64,000 nt of DNA from Salinarimonas sp. GTDB lineage: Bacteria > Pseudomonadota > Alphaproteobacteria > Rhizobiales > Beijerinckiaceae. The position numbers and the translations under genes are program-made. The notes beneath the pieces were generated by a model that was not told the DNA's origin, made no database searches, and worked only from the letters and a program-made list of their open reading frames with translations. The stretch lies in NCBI GenBank assembly GCA_020832565.1, contig JAFIEI010000007.1, forward strand, positions 40,318 through 104,317, in the 5' to 3' direction. Below are positions 26,233 to 35,706 of this stretch, piece after piece; within the stretch, counting starts at the first letter, position 1, and each line of letters begins with the position of its first letter.

Positions 26233-26306
26233 TCCGGCGATTGTGATCGCGCGCATCTCTGGACCGTGCTCGCAGGCTCGACTAAGGGTGTCAGCGGAGG
26301 CAATTG

Positions 26307-27284
26307 ATGCAACTGGCCCAAACGGCGACGAACACGATACCCGAGGGTGCGCAGGTAATGCGCATCACCGCCCGCGACGGCGCGCCCCTGCGGGTGGCTT
26401 TCTGGCCCGCGCGCAGCGAAGAGCCGCTGGGCACGATATGCATTCTGCAGGGCAGGGCCGAGTTCATCGAGAAATATTGTGAGACCGTCGAAGAACTGCT
26501 CGCGCGGGGCTTTGCCGTCGTGACCTTCGACTGGCGCGGCCAGGGGCGCTCCTATCGGGCCCTGCGGCAGGCCAAGAAGGGCCATATCGGCAGTTTCCGG
26601 CATTTCCACCGTGACATGCAGGCGATCAGGGAGCGCGTGCTGGAGCGGCTGTGTCCGCGCCCGCATTTCGGCCTCGCCCATTCCATGGGCGGCGCCATCG
26701 CCCTCGACCTGGCGCGGCGCGGCATCTCGCCGTTCGAGCGCATGGTGCTCAGCGCCCCGATGCTCGGCCTCGTCCGTCTCGGCGCGCCGCGGCGCACCGC
26801 GATTCTCACGCAGACGCTCTCCTGGATGGGCCTCGGTCGCCTGTGGATCCCCGGTGGCGGCGCAACCTCGCAATCGACGCGTCCTTTCGACTGCAATCTC
26901 CTGACGAGTGATCCGGCGCGCTATGCGCGCAATGCCGATCTCGCGGCGGCTCTGGGGGACGGCGCGATCGGCGAGCCGACCATCGGCTGGGTCGCCGCCG
27001 CCTTCCGGGTCATGACGCAATTGCAGGAGCCGCGCGCAGCGCTCGACATCCGCATCCCGACCCTGATCCTCGCCGCCGGTGCCGACGAGATCGTCGATAC
27101 CCGCGCGACCGAGCGCTTCGGCCAGGGCTTGAAAGGCGGTGGCGTGATCATCCTGCCCGGTGCGCGCCACGAGATCCTGATGGAGCGCGACGCGATCCGC
27201 GAGCAGTTCTGGGCCGCTTTCGACAACTTCATCCCCGGAACCCACCTGCGCGAAGAAGTGCAGAAGGAAACCGGGGCCTCGTGA
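26307..27284 (+). CDS. Alpha/beta-hydrolase, lysophospholipase/monoacylglycerol-lipase type
   Basis: 325 residues, PldB-like. GRAEFIEKYCETVEELLARG and VVTFDWRGQGRS match the hydrolase-4 (serine aminopeptidase S33) family. The nucleophile elbow is LAHSMGG with Ser126. The acid and His would be in LILAAGADEIVDTRA and GARHEIL. No signal peptide. Likely a cytoplasmic esterase acting on lysophospholipids or monoacylglycerols; substrate not determinable by reading. Start ATG 26307 follows GGAGG by six bases. The 3' end is 3 bp from the convergent histidinol-phosphatase-like gene. Confidence 0.85.
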   Translation: MQLAQTATNTIPEGAQVMRITARDGAPLRVAFWPARSEEPLGTICILQGRAEFIEKYCETVEELLARGFAVVTFDWRGQGRSYRALRQAKKGHIGSFRHFHRDMQAIRERVLERLCPRPHFGLAHSMGGAIALDLARRGISPFERMVLSAPMLGLVRLGAPRRTAILTQTLSWMGLGRLWIPGGGATSQSTRPFDCNLLTSDPARYARNADLAAALGDGAIGEPTIGWVAAAFRVMTQLQEPRAALDIRIPTLILAAGADEIVDTRATERFGQGLKGGGVIILPGARHEILMERDAIREQFWAAFDNFIPGTHLREEVQKETGAS

Positions 27285-27287
27285 GGA

Positions 27288-28073
27288 TCATGCCCCGGCG
27301 AGCAGGGCCAGCGCCTGCGCGTGCGCGCGCCGGTCGCCGGCTGCGATGATCGCGCCGCCGGAAGTCGGGTCGCCGCCGTCCCAACTGGTGACGACGCCGC
27401 CCGCACCCTCGATGATGGGGATCAGCGGCACGATGTCATAGGGCTTGAGCCCGTTCTCGATGACGAGATCGACATGGCCCGCCGCGACCATGCAGTAGGC
27501 GTAGCAATCGCAGCCGAAGCGGGTCAGGCGGGATTTCGCCTGAACGCGGCCGAAGGCCTCGCGCGCATCACCCGAGAACATGTCCGGGCTCGTCGCCATC
27601 AATGTGGCCTGGGCCAGATCCGCGCAGTCGCGGGTGGTGAGGGTGCGCGTGCCATGCGGTCCGTGATACTGGGCCGCGCCGCCATCCCCCGTGAACCGTT
27701 CGCCGATGAAGGGCTGGTGCATCATGCCGAAACCCGGCTTGCCATTGCGGGTGAGCCCTATCAGCGTGCCCCAGAGCGGCAGGCCCGACATGAAGGCCCG
27801 TGTGCCGTCGATCGGATCGAGCACCCAGACATATTCGGCATCGCCGTTCTCCGTGCCGAATTCCTCGCCGACGATGCCGTGATCGGGAAAATGCTGCTTG
27901 ATCAGGTGCCGCATGACCGATTCGCCGGCGCGGTCGGCCTCGGTGACAGGATCGAAATCGGCGCCCGGCGCCTTGTCGCCGATCGAGAGTGCCGTGCGGA
28001 AGAAGGGCAGGATCGCGCGCCCCGAATGCGTTGCGAGATCGTTCACGAAGCTGGAGAACTCGATCAGGCTCAT
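27288..28073 (-). CDS. Histidinol-phosphatase-like inositol monophosphatase family protein (HisN type)
   Basis: 261 residues, magnesium/lithium-type phosphatase fold. The metal-binding motifs are GEEFGTENG, LDPIDGTRAF (Asp86) and, near the C-terminus, GLKPYDIVPLIPIIEGAGG. The last, with PYDxxPLxPIIEGAGG, is characteristic of the HisN branch that dephosphorylates histidinol phosphate. AGGAGG eight bases before ATG 28073 fixes the start; the same open frame continues far upstream, antisense to the MFS gene, but that part is not coding. It has a paralogue of the SuhB branch 1.6 kb away on the other strand. Confidence 0.85.
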   Translation of the reverse strand: MSLIEFSSFVNDLATHSGRAILPFFRTALSIGDKAPGADFDPVTEADRAGESVMRHLIKQHFPDHGIVGEEFGTENGDAEYVWVLDPIDGTRAFMSGLPLWGTLIGLTRNGKPGFGMMHQPFIGERFTGDGGAAQYHGPHGTRTLTTRDCADLAQATLMATSPDMFSGDAREAFGRVQAKSRLTRFGCDCYAYCMVAAGHVDLVIENGLKPYDIVPLIPIIEGAGGVVTSWDGGDPTSGGAIIAAGDRRAHAQALALLAGA

Positions 28074-28235
28074 GGTGTCTGCCTCCTCTGCACCGGCAGG
28101 GACGAACGGGCGGTGCCGTGCGCTTTTACCAACCGGGGCGTATCGGGCAAGTCCATTACAAGACCCTTGCGCGAAACCTGTCGTAGCCGCGACAAGTCGA
28201 GGACGGCATGATGCCGGGCAACGAGGCGCCAGGAT

Positions 28236-29498
28236 ATGACGAAGGGCGAACAGCCGGGAACGGTACGCGCCGTCGCGACACGCGGCGGCGGTGTCGTCGC
28301 CGTGCTCGCCGCGCTGATCGCGACCTACATGATCAGCCAGTTCCAGCGCAGCGCCATCGGCGTTCTCGGCCCCGATCTCGCCCGCGAACTCGCCCTCGAT
28401 GCCAGCCGGCTCGGTTTTCTCTCCTCCGCCTTCTTCCTCAGCTTCGCGCTGGCGCAGATTCCCGTCGGCATCGCCATCGATCGCTACGGCGCGCGCAACA
28501 CGCTGATCGTCAGTGCCGTGATCGCGCTGGCAGGGACGCTGCTCTTCGCCGTGGCGGAGACCGGAACCGGGCTGATTGCCGCCCGGGCACTGATCGGCCT
28601 GGGCTGCGCGAGTTTCTTCATGGCGCCGCTTGCGATCTATGCGCGGCGCTTTCCGCCAGAGCGTTTCGCCATCCTCACCAGCCTGACCCTCGGCGCGGGT
28701 ACGCTGGGCACCCTCGTTGCCACGGCACCGCTTGCGGCGGTCGCCGCATGGATCGGCTGGCGCGGCGCCTTTTTCGGGATGGCCGGCCTCACCGCGCTGA
28801 TCATCGGCGCCGTGATGCTCTCCCTGCCGCCGCGCCCGCGCCAGGCCGAGGCCCGCGAGAGCTGGGGAGAGGCCTTGAAGGGCGTCGGCGAGGCCCTGCA
28901 GGTGCGTTCGTTCTGGCCCGTCTTCTTCCTGCATGCCACGACCTATTCCGCATTTGCCTGCATCGTCGGGCTCTGGGCCGGGCCCTGGCTCAGCGACGTC
29001 CAGGGCGCCGATCTGCAGATGCGTGGCAATCTCATCCTGATCGCCGCTGCGGCCCAGATCACCGGCATCTTCGCCTGGGGAGCGGCGGATCGCTGGTTTC
29101 GCAGCTACCGGCGCCAGGCACTGACCGCCGGCACCATCTGTGTCGGGCTGTTGCTGATCGCGGGCCTGGTGCCTTTGCAGGGGGCTGCGCTGATCGCATG
29201 GCTGGTGTTTTTCGGCTTCGCCTTCGGCTATGTCCCGATCGTCACCTCGCACGGCAAGGCGCTGTTCCCCGATCGGCTGACCGGGCGGGGCATCACCCTG
29301 ATGAACATCGCCACGATGGGCGGGGTCTTCGTCTCGCAGGCCCTGACCGGGCTGATGGTCGCGCAATTCGCCCCCGATCCCGGCGGAGGCTATCCGGCGC
29401 AGGCCTATCACGCGGTGTTTCTCGCGCTCGCCGCTGCGCTGGCGCTGGCACTGGCCTTCTACAGCCGGGCGATCGACCCGCATCCGAGTCGGCCCTGA
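28236..29498 (+). CDS. Major facilitator superfamily transporter
   Basis: 420 residues with about 12 membrane helices in two sets of six. The loop 2-3 signature is GIAIDRYGARNTL; the family pattern is also seen at helix 4-5 (ARALIGLGCASFFMAPLA). The central cytoplasmic loop (PPRPRQAEARESWGEALKG) divides the halves. No substrate can be assigned from the sequence. It is divergent from the HisN-type gene (162 bp) and followed by the SuhB-type gene 154 bp downstream on the same strand. Confidence 0.82.
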   Translation: MTKGEQPGTVRAVATRGGGVVAVLAALIATYMISQFQRSAIGVLGPDLARELALDASRLGFLSSAFFLSFALAQIPVGIAIDRYGARNTLIVSAVIALAGTLLFAVAETGTGLIAARALIGLGCASFFMAPLAIYARRFPPERFAILTSLTLGAGTLGTLVATAPLAAVAAWIGWRGAFFGMAGLTALIIGAVMLSLPPRPRQAEARESWGEALKGVGEALQVRSFWPVFFLHATTYSAFACIVGLWAGPWLSDVQGADLQMRGNLILIAAAAQITGIFAWGAADRWFRSYRRQALTAGTICVGLLLIAGLVPLQGAALIAWLVFFGFAFGYVPIVTSHGKALFPDRLTGRGITLMNIATMGGVFVSQALTGLMVAQFAPDPGGGYPAQAYHAVFLALAAALALALAFYSRAIDPHPSRP

Positions 29499-29652
29499 GC
29501 CGCGCGCATTGTCGGCAGTGTTTGCTCGGTAGTGCTTGACGTGCCCGGCGCGGCGTGGTTTTCGACGGGGGTTTCCTGATTTCCCGCATGCCGCCCGGTC
29601 GAGGCCGCCGTGACACGGCTTGCCGACCATCCGAGAAAGAAAAGCCCGCGCC

Positions 29653-30447
29653 ATGATCCGCTCCCCCCTGATGACCGTGATGCTCGATGCCGTGATGAAG
29701 GCCTCGCGTAACCTCAAGCGCGATTTCGGCGAGGTCGAGAATCTGCAGGTCTCCCGCAAGGGGCCGGGCGATTTCGTCTCCACGGCCGATCGCAAGGCCG
29801 AGAAGACCCTGCGCGAGGCGCTGGAGAAGGCGCGCCCCGGTTACGGCTTCAAGCTCGAGGAGGCGGGCGTGGTCGAGGGCACCGACAAGAGCCATGTCTG
29901 GCATGTCGATCCGCTCGACGGCACGACGAACTTCCTGCACGGCATCCCGCATTTCGCGATTTCCGTGGGCCTCGAGCGCGAGGGCCAGATCGTCGCCGGG
30001 GTGATCTACGATCCGATCAAGGACGAGATCTTCGCCGCCGAGAAGGGCCAGGGCGCCTTCATGAACAACAGGCGCCTGCGCGTTGCGGCGCGCCAGGAGA
30101 TGATCGAGGCCGTGATCGCCTGCGGCATCCCCCATATCGGCCGCGGCATCCATCCCCAGTTCCTGTCCGAGCTCGGCGCCGTGATGGCTGCGACCTCCGG
30201 CGTGCGCCGGATGGGCTCGGCGGCGCTCGACCTCGCCTATGTGGCGGCGGGGCGCTATGACGGCTACTGGGAGCGTCATCTCGCCAGCCACGACATCGCC
30301 GCAGGCCTGATCATGGTGCGCGAAGCGGGGGGCTATGTGAGTGACACCGAGGGTGGCAGCGACATGCTGGCCAAGGGCTCGGTGCTGTGCGGCAACGAGA
30401 CGATTCAACGCGAATTGCTCAAGATCATCCGGCGCGCCGCAGCCTGA
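29653..30447 (+). CDS. suhB: Inositol monophosphatase family protein (SuhB type)
   Basis: 264 residues. Motifs in order: KGPGDFVSTADRKAE (substrate/metal), KLEEAG (metal Glu), HVDPLDGTTNFLHG (Asp86 onward) and the C-terminal WERHLASHDIAAGLIMVREAGG. The family hydrolyses inositol monophosphate; in E. coli SuhB also acts in rRNA antitermination with Nus factors. The final segment has SHD where most relatives read PWD, still keeping the catalytic Asp. The ATG at 29653 is chosen to match family length; the frame opens at 29620. Shine-Dalgarno is weak (AAAGAAAAG). Confidence 0.88.
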   Translation: MIRSPLMTVMLDAVMKASRNLKRDFGEVENLQVSRKGPGDFVSTADRKAEKTLREALEKARPGYGFKLEEAGVVEGTDKSHVWHVDPLDGTTNFLHGIPHFAISVGLEREGQIVAGVIYDPIKDEIFAAEKGQGAFMNNRRLRVAARQEMIEAVIACGIPHIGRGIHPQFLSELGAVMAATSGVRRMGSAALDLAYVAAGRYDGYWERHLASHDIAAGLIMVREAGGYVSDTEGGSDMLAKGSVLCGNETIQRELLKIIRRAAA

Positions 30448-30576
30448 GGTGGCAAAACAGGCGGACGTCGGCTTGCGGGCAAAGGAAGCGTCAATCTTTT
30501 GAGTCTAACATTGATCTATTCCGCTGCGGAAGGCGCGTGGCGGAGCAAGGATGTCAGACAACGGACCGGCGCAATT

Positions 30577-31740
30577 ATGCATAGCCCCACTCCGCAGGAG
30601 CCGCTCACGATTCGTGTGGACGGTGATTTCGAGGCCTGCAGTGCCTGGTGGGAGGACCTCCAGAACGGCGCGCTGGCCTCTCCCTATCAGGGTCTCTCCT
30701 GGACGCAAAGCTGGTGGCGGCATTGCGAGTCGCGCAATCGTGGCACCCTGCGTATCGTCAGCCTGTTTCACGGCGATGCTCCGTTGGCGATCATGCCTCT
30801 CGTCGTCGAGCGAAGCCTGGGCATGAACGTCGCCTATCCCGTCGGCAGCAGGCATTTCAACTGGCAGATACCCTTGTGGGATTCCGTCGGCGCCGCGCGG
30901 ATCGGCGCGGCCGAGCGCAACAGGTTGATGCAGTGTATCGGTGCGGCTATTCGAGCCGATACGATTGTTTATCCCAACATGCCCGAAAGCTGGGGCGGGC
31001 GGGAAAACCCCTTCATCGCACCGCAGGCTACGCCGAGTCCGAGCGCTACCTATCGCCTCGACCTGCATCCCGATTTCGAGGAGCTGGCGCGGGCGCGCCG
31101 TTCGAAGAAGTCCCTGAGCCAGTTGCGGCGCAAGCGCAAGCGGCTGGAAGATGCGACGGGCCCCGTTCAGTTCCATCGCGCCGGTGACGCAGCCTCCTGC
31201 CGGGAGGTGCTGCAGGCGGCGATCGCCCAACGCGCGGCCCGCAAGCTGGCCGGTGGCGTTCCGAGCTTCTTCGACAGGCCGGGTGGCGAGGCCTTCGTGC
31301 GTGAACTGCTCGAGGACGGTTGCCGCTACGGATTGCGCGATGCGCCCATGAGCGCGCATTACCTCACCGCCGGCGAGCATATCGTCGCCACCTATTTCGG
31401 TGCTTGCCTCAACGGCAATTACAGCTGCTTCATCAATTCCTTCGACGGGGCTTTCGACAGCTTCAGCCCCGGCGACATCGCCCTTCACGACGTCATCGCC
31501 GATGCCTGCGCACAGGGGCTGACCGGCTTCGATCTCGGTGTCGGTGACGAGCGCTACAAGCAGGCCTGGTGCGACATGATCCAGCTCTACGAGAGCAGCG
31601 AGGCGATTACCGCACGCGGCCGGATCTACGACCGTGCCCTGCGCTTCTCCCGCGACGGTAAACGCGCCTTCAAGCAGAATCGCACGCTCTGGGAAGGCTG
31701 GCGGGCGGTCCGGCGCGTCGCTGCGCGCGCCTTCGCCTGA
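30577..31740 (+). CDS. GNAT acetyltransferase, CelD/BcsL type
   Basis: 387 residues. The N-terminal half includes SPYQGLSWTQSWWRHC and IMPLVVERSLGMNVAYPVGSRHFN, and the C-terminal GNAT-like domain holds SAHYLTAGEHIVATYFGACLNGNYSCFINSFD, with FDLGVGDERYKQAWCD near the end. This is the BcsL/CelD family found near polysaccharide genes. A role in acylating or building a surface polysaccharide is inference from family members in cellulose and exopolysaccharide loci. A basic cluster (RRSKKSLSQLRRKRKR) sits mid-protein. The start is uncertain: TTG 30499 has AAGGAAG upstream, ATG 30577 does not. Convergent with era. Confidence 0.7.
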   Translation: MHSPTPQEPLTIRVDGDFEACSAWWEDLQNGALASPYQGLSWTQSWWRHCESRNRGTLRIVSLFHGDAPLAIMPLVVERSLGMNVAYPVGSRHFNWQIPLWDSVGAARIGAAERNRLMQCIGAAIRADTIVYPNMPESWGGRENPFIAPQATPSPSATYRLDLHPDFEELARARRSKKSLSQLRRKRKRLEDATGPVQFHRAGDAASCREVLQAAIAQRAARKLAGGVPSFFDRPGGEAFVRELLEDGCRYGLRDAPMSAHYLTAGEHIVATYFGACLNGNYSCFINSFDGAFDSFSPGDIALHDVIADACAQGLTGFDLGVGDERYKQAWCDMIQLYESSEAITARGRIYDRALRFSRDGKRAFKQNRTLWEGWRAVRRVAARAFA

Positions 31741-31773
31741 TTTCGCCGGGCTCCCCGAGCAGCGCAAGGCGCA

Positions 31774-32682
31774 TCAGCCACCCTTTGGAAATTCGAGCCC
31801 CATCTCGCGGTAACGCTCGGGATCATCGGCCCAGTTCTCGCGTACCTTCACGAAGAGAAAGAGATGTACCGGGCATTCCGCCGCCTCGGCGATCTCGACG
31901 CGCGCGGACTGGCCGATGGCACGGATCGTCTGGCCGCCCTTGCCGAGCACGATCTTGCGCTGGCTCTCGCGGGCCACGAAGATCGTCTGCTCGATGCGCA
32001 CCGAGCCGTCCTTGCGGCTCTCCCAGCTCTCGGTCACGACATGGGCGTCATAGGGTAGTTCCTGATGCAGCCGGTCGTAGATCTTCTCGCGGGTGATCTC
32101 TGCGGCGAGCACGCGCAAGGGCGCCTCCGAGATCTGATCTTCCGGATACAGCCACGGGCCTTCCGGCATCAGCGCGGCGAGGGTGGTGTTGAGATCAGCC
32201 ACGCCGTCGCCGCGCAGGGCGGAAATCATGAAGGTATGGTCGAAAGCCGCCTTCTCGTTGGCCGTGGCCGCGAGCGCGAGCAGGCTGTCGCGGGGCACGA
32301 GATCGATCTTGTTGAGGATCAGGATCTTCGGCTGGCGTACATCCGCGAGCTTTTCCAGAATAGCCTCGGCCTCGTCCTCGATGCCGCGCCGCGCATCGAT
32401 GAGCAGGCACACGACATCGGCATCCGCCGCACCGCCCCAGGCGGAAGTGACCATGGCCCGGTCGAGGCGGCGGCGGGGTTTGAAGATGCCCGGCGTATCG
32501 ACGAATATGATCTGCGCACGATCCGCCATGGCGATGCCGCGCACCAGGGCGCGCGTCGTCTGCACCTTGCGCGAGACGATGGAGACCTTGGAGCCGACGA
32601 GCTGGTTCAAGAGCGTCGACTTGCCGGCATTCGGGGCGCCGATCAGGGCGACGAAACCGGCGCGGGTGGGGGTGTCAGACAC
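31774..32682 (-). CDS. era: GTPase Era
   Basis: 302 residues. Era binds the 3' end of 16S rRNA and couples 30S maturation to growth. G1 GAPNAGKST at 15-23, G3 DTPGIF, G4 LNKIDLV, then a KH domain at about 205-285 with the conserved IFVARESQRKIVLGKGGQTI. Start GTG at 32682 lies inside the rnc stop region (8-bp overlap) with AGGAAGAGG upstream, so translation is coupled. recO, which often follows era, is absent; the next gene is convergent. Confidence 0.95.
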   Translation of the reverse strand: MSDTPTRAGFVALIGAPNAGKSTLLNQLVGSKVSIVSRKVQTTRALVRGIAMADRAQIIFVDTPGIFKPRRRLDRAMVTSAWGGAADADVVCLLIDARRGIEDEAEAILEKLADVRQPKILILNKIDLVPRDSLLALAATANEKAAFDHTFMISALRGDGVADLNTTLAALMPEGPWLYPEDQISEAPLRVLAAEITREKIYDRLHQELPYDAHVVTESWESRKDGSVRIEQTIFVARESQRKIVLGKGGQTIRAIGQSARVEIAEAAECPVHLFLFVKVRENWADDPERYREMGLEFPKGG

Positions 32683-33394
32683 GCGCCTCTTCCTTTCTCA
32701 AACCGAGCGAAACCAGCGCTTTCTCGGCGGCATCCTGCTCGGCGGCCCGCTTGCTGGTACCTGTACCGCGCACGGGGCTGAACCCGTCGCCGATGACTTC
32801 GATGGTGAAGCAGGGGGCATGTTCGGGCCCGCTGCGCTCGATCAGGGCATAGTGCGGCGGTTCGCCGCCACGCCCCTGGATCCATTCCTGCAACGCCGTC
32901 TTGGGATCGCGGCGTGCGCGTGCGGAGCCGTCGAGCGCATCACGGAATCCGGCCTCGACCACGGCCTGCGCCGCCTCGAAGCCGCCATCGACATAGACCG
33001 CGCCGATTACCGATTCGCAGATATCGGCGAGGATCGAACGGTTGGCACGGCTCGCCGTGCGCGCGACGCCGGGGCCGAAGAGGATATGCGGGCCGACATC
33101 CCAGTTCTCCGCCACCTGCGCACAGGTCTCGCGCCGCACCAGCTCCGACAGGCGCCGCGACAGCTCGCCTTCCTTGCTGTCGGGAAAGCGGTGAAACAGC
33201 GCATCGGCGGCCATCAGGCCGAGCACGCGATCGCCGAGGAATTCGAGGCGCTGGTAGTTCACGATGCGCCCGTCCGCAGGACGCGCCATGCTGGTATGAG
33301 TCAGCGCCTCCTCGAGCAGGGCCCGGTCGGTGAAGGCGTGGCCGATGCGCGCTTCCAGATCGGCGAGATCGGATTTACCGCTGCGCCTCGTCAT
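32675..33394 (-). CDS. rnc: Ribonuclease III
   Basis: 239 residues. Cleaves double-stranded RNA, including the rRNA precursor. The RNase III signature NYQRLEFLGDRVLG supplies catalytic Glu51 and Asp55. The second acidic pair is Asp124 and Glu127 in LADICESVIGAVYVD. A double-stranded RNA-binding domain covers about 160-232 (TALQEWIQGRG ... GTGTSKRAAEQDAAEKAL). It is between lepB (52 bp) and era (overlapping), a conserved gene order. Confidence 0.95.
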   Translation of the reverse strand: MTRRSGKSDLADLEARIGHAFTDRALLEEALTHTSMARPADGRIVNYQRLEFLGDRVLGLMAADALFHRFPDSKEGELSRRLSELVRRETCAQVAENWDVGPHILFGPGVARTASRANRSILADICESVIGAVYVDGGFEAAQAVVEAGFRDALDGSARARRDPKTALQEWIQGRGGEPPHYALIERSGPEHAPCFTIEVIGDGFSPVRGTGTSKRAAEQDAAEKALVSLGLRKEEARV

Positions 33395-33446
33395 GATGGC
33401 ATCCTCGTCTGACGGACCGCGCAGCGATGCGCGACCGAAGCGGGCC

Positions 33447-34220
33447 TCATTCGATCCCGGTGAACAGGCGATTCCAGCGCACCGTTATCGGCCATTCCCA
33501 GACACGCCAGCCCGACGCACCTTCCTCGAGCGAGAAGAAGATGATCTCGGCCCGGCCGACGAAATTCTCCAGGGGCACGTAACCCACGGCGCGCAGGTCA
33601 CGCGAATCGGTGGAGTTGTCACGGTTGTCGCCGACCATGAAGAAATGGCCCTCGGGAACCTCATAAAGCTCCGTATTATCCCAGAATCCGCGGTCGCCGT
33701 CACGCTCGATGACATAATAGGAGACGCCATTGGGCAGTGTCTCGCGGTAGCGTGGTGCTTCCATGCTTCGGCCGAAAGCGTCGCGGGAGCGATAGGTCCC
33801 CGCCGGTTCGCGCTCGACCACCTCGCCGTTGATGACGAGCCGCCCCTCGATCATCTGTACCGTGTCGCCGGGCAGGCCGATGACGCGCTTGATGTAATCG
33901 GTGCTGTTGTCCGTCGGAAGCTTGAACACCGCGATATCGCCGCGCTCCGGCTCGGAGGAGAATATTCGTCCTTCGAAGAGCGGCGGGCTGAAGGGCAACG
34001 AGTGGCGCGAATAGCCGTAGGAATATTTCGAGACGAACAGATAATCGCCCACCAGCAGGGTCGGGATCAGCGATCCCGAGGGGATATTGAAGGGTTGGAA
34101 CAGAAGCGTGCGGATCACGACGGCGATCAGCAGGGCCTGCACGATCACCTTGACGGTCTCGTAGAGAGAGTTTTCGTCCTTGGCCGGTTTGGTCGGCTTG
34201 GTCTCGGGTTTGTCGCTCAC
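33447..34220 (-). CDS. lepB: Signal peptidase I
   Basis: 257 residues. Membrane serine protease that removes signal peptides on the periplasmic side. One N-terminal helix (VIVQALLIAVVIRTLLF) is followed by box B FNIPSGSLIPTLLVGDY with catalytic Ser50 (the usual following Met is Leu, common in relatives). Lys111 in DYIKRVIGLPGD is the general base, and the late GDNRDNSTDSR box is intact. GTG 34220 with GGA upstream is preferred over GTG 34250. Heads lepB-rnc-era. Confidence 0.92.
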   Translation of the reverse strand: MSDKPETKPTKPAKDENSLYETVKVIVQALLIAVVIRTLLFQPFNIPSGSLIPTLLVGDYLFVSKYSYGYSRHSLPFSPPLFEGRIFSSEPERGDIAVFKLPTDNSTDYIKRVIGLPGDTVQMIEGRLVINGEVVEREPAGTYRSRDAFGRSMEAPRYRETLPNGVSYYVIERDGDRGFWDNTELYEVPEGHFFMVGDNRDNSTDSRDLRAVGYVPLENFVGRAEIIFFSLEEGASGWRVWEWPITVRWNRLFTGIE

Positions 34221-34347
34221 GCTTTCGTCCACATCACCGCAGGCGCGCACCGCAGCGGTCGCGCAACATGTCTTCGGATTTCCAGCCCAGAGGGTCTCTA
34301 GCCCGATCCGGGTGTGTAGTCCATGCCTGCGCGACCCGCAATCGCGT

Positions 34348-35400
34348 TCAGCCGCGGGCTCTCCAGAAGACGCAGCCGTCGAAGGCGAAGACGGTTTCTC
34401 CGGCTGCGTTGATCCCGCTATTGTGACTGAAGGCCAGCCCCCAGCCGGGGCGCGAGCGCGAGGGCCGCTTGTCGGTGATGCGGCTACGATAGCGGATCAC
34501 GTCGCCGGCATAGACCGGACGGCGCCAGACCAGGTTGGTGAAGCCCGGCGAGGGGCCGAAATCCGGCACCGGCAATCCGGCGCTTCGGGCAGCCTCGCGC
34601 CCGCGATTGCGGTGCCCGACCATGCATTTCATCCAGGCCGCCCCGGTATGCCAGCCGGAGGCGCACAACCCGCCGAAGGCGCTCTCGCGTGCGGCCTGTT
34701 CGTCGAGATGAAAGGGCTGCGGGTCGAATTGCCTCGCAAAGGCGACGATGTTGTCGGGCGTAAAGGCATAACTGCCGAGTTCCGCCTCCTCGCCGACGGC
34801 GAGATCCTCGAAGAATGGCATCGGCGGCGCCGCTTGCGCATTCTCCGGCGGGTGATCACCGCCGGTGCGGTCGGGTGTTCCGGGCCCGGAGCCGGCCCCG
34901 CCCGTCCGGCTGGGCCCGTTTCCATAGCGGATGGGTGCTGCGGTCTGCGCCGCCTCGCGGGTCCCGAACATGATCCAGTTTGTCTGATCCAGCAAGATCG
35001 TGTCATCGGCGCCGATCAGTTCGAAGCGAAAGCGCACGCGGCCCATGCCGGGCCGCTTCTGCGAGCGCAGCGCTTCGAGCACGCTCGCGCGCAGCCGCAC
35101 CGAATCGCCCGGACGCACCGGATGCAGCCAGCGCACTTCCTCGATGCCCGGCGCGCCCATCGAAGCGGCATCATGGAGGATATTATCCGCGAGAAGCCGC
35201 ATCACCAGCGCGCAACTGTGCCAGCCGGAGGCGATCAGTTCGCCGACGAAACTCTCGCGCGCCGCTGCCTCGTCGACATGAAAGGGCTGGGGGTCGAATT
35301 CCTTCGCAAAGGCGATGATCGCCGCCTGATCGATGCTGATCGGGCCGTGCACGCTACGGGTGCCGGGGGTGAAATCCTCGAAGAATCGATGCGGCGCCAT
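34348..35400 (-). CDS. Fused tandem MaoC-family dehydratase
   Basis: 350 residues with two MaoC hotdog domains in one frame. Domain 1 (about 1-150) and domain 2 (about 192-350) each carry the catalytic pattern: FDPQPFHVDEAAARESFVG with GWHS, and FDPQPFHLDEQAARESAFGG with GWHT. They are joined by a Gly/Pro/Thr-rich linker of about 40 residues. MaoC proteins hydrate enoyl-CoA thioesters; the substrate is unknown. In many Rhizobiales the two domains are separate adjacent genes, so this looks like a gene fusion with a new linker. ATG 35400 with AAAGGG upstream is chosen; the open frame reaches 35493. Confidence 0.82.
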   Translation of the reverse strand: MAPHRFFEDFTPGTRSVHGPISIDQAAIIAFAKEFDPQPFHVDEAAARESFVGELIASGWHSCALVMRLLADNILHDAASMGAPGIEEVRWLHPVRPGDSVRLRASVLEALRSQKRPGMGRVRFRFELIGADDTILLDQTNWIMFGTREAAQTAAPIRYGNGPSRTGGAGSGPGTPDRTGGDHPPENAQAAPPMPFFEDLAVGEEAELGSYAFTPDNIVAFARQFDPQPFHLDEQAARESAFGGLCASGWHTGAAWMKCMVGHRNRGREAARSAGLPVPDFGPSPGFTNLVWRRPVYAGDVIRYRSRITDKRPSRSRPGWGLAFSHNSGINAAGETVFAFDGCVFWRARG

Positions 35401-35706
35401 CGTGGCTGGTCCCTTTGGAGCGAATCTGCCGCGCGATTGTGACCGGGAGCGTGCCGGCGTCAATCGCAGCGCCGGCGGAAACCGGTTTGGCAAAGATCAC
35501 CGGCGAGAAACGGTGGATGGACCGGCTGCGCGGAAAAAGCCGGGGCGGGACCGGCGTCACGGCTTGCCCTTCGGATGAATTCGCCTCATTTTCGTCGCGC
35601 CCATGCGCGAGGCATAGGCCCGCGTTCGCGCCGTATCGCGCCGCCGAGCCGCACGGTATGCATCGGCATGGGCGCGAGGCGCGTAATCAGCAAGGGGTCT
35701 TTCGCA
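35401..35706. other. 306-bp divergent intergenic region
   Basis: Lies between the MaoC fusion (minus) and the secreted repeat protein (plus). Both flanking frames remain open into it, but neither shows a Shine-Dalgarno or coding character there. No hairpin or recognised promoter was seen. Confidence 0.45.

Noticed and set aside
27288..29795. 835-residue frame extending the HisN-type protein far upstream
   Set aside because: The Shine-Dalgarno and family length both place the start at 28073; upstream the frame is antisense to the MFS gene.
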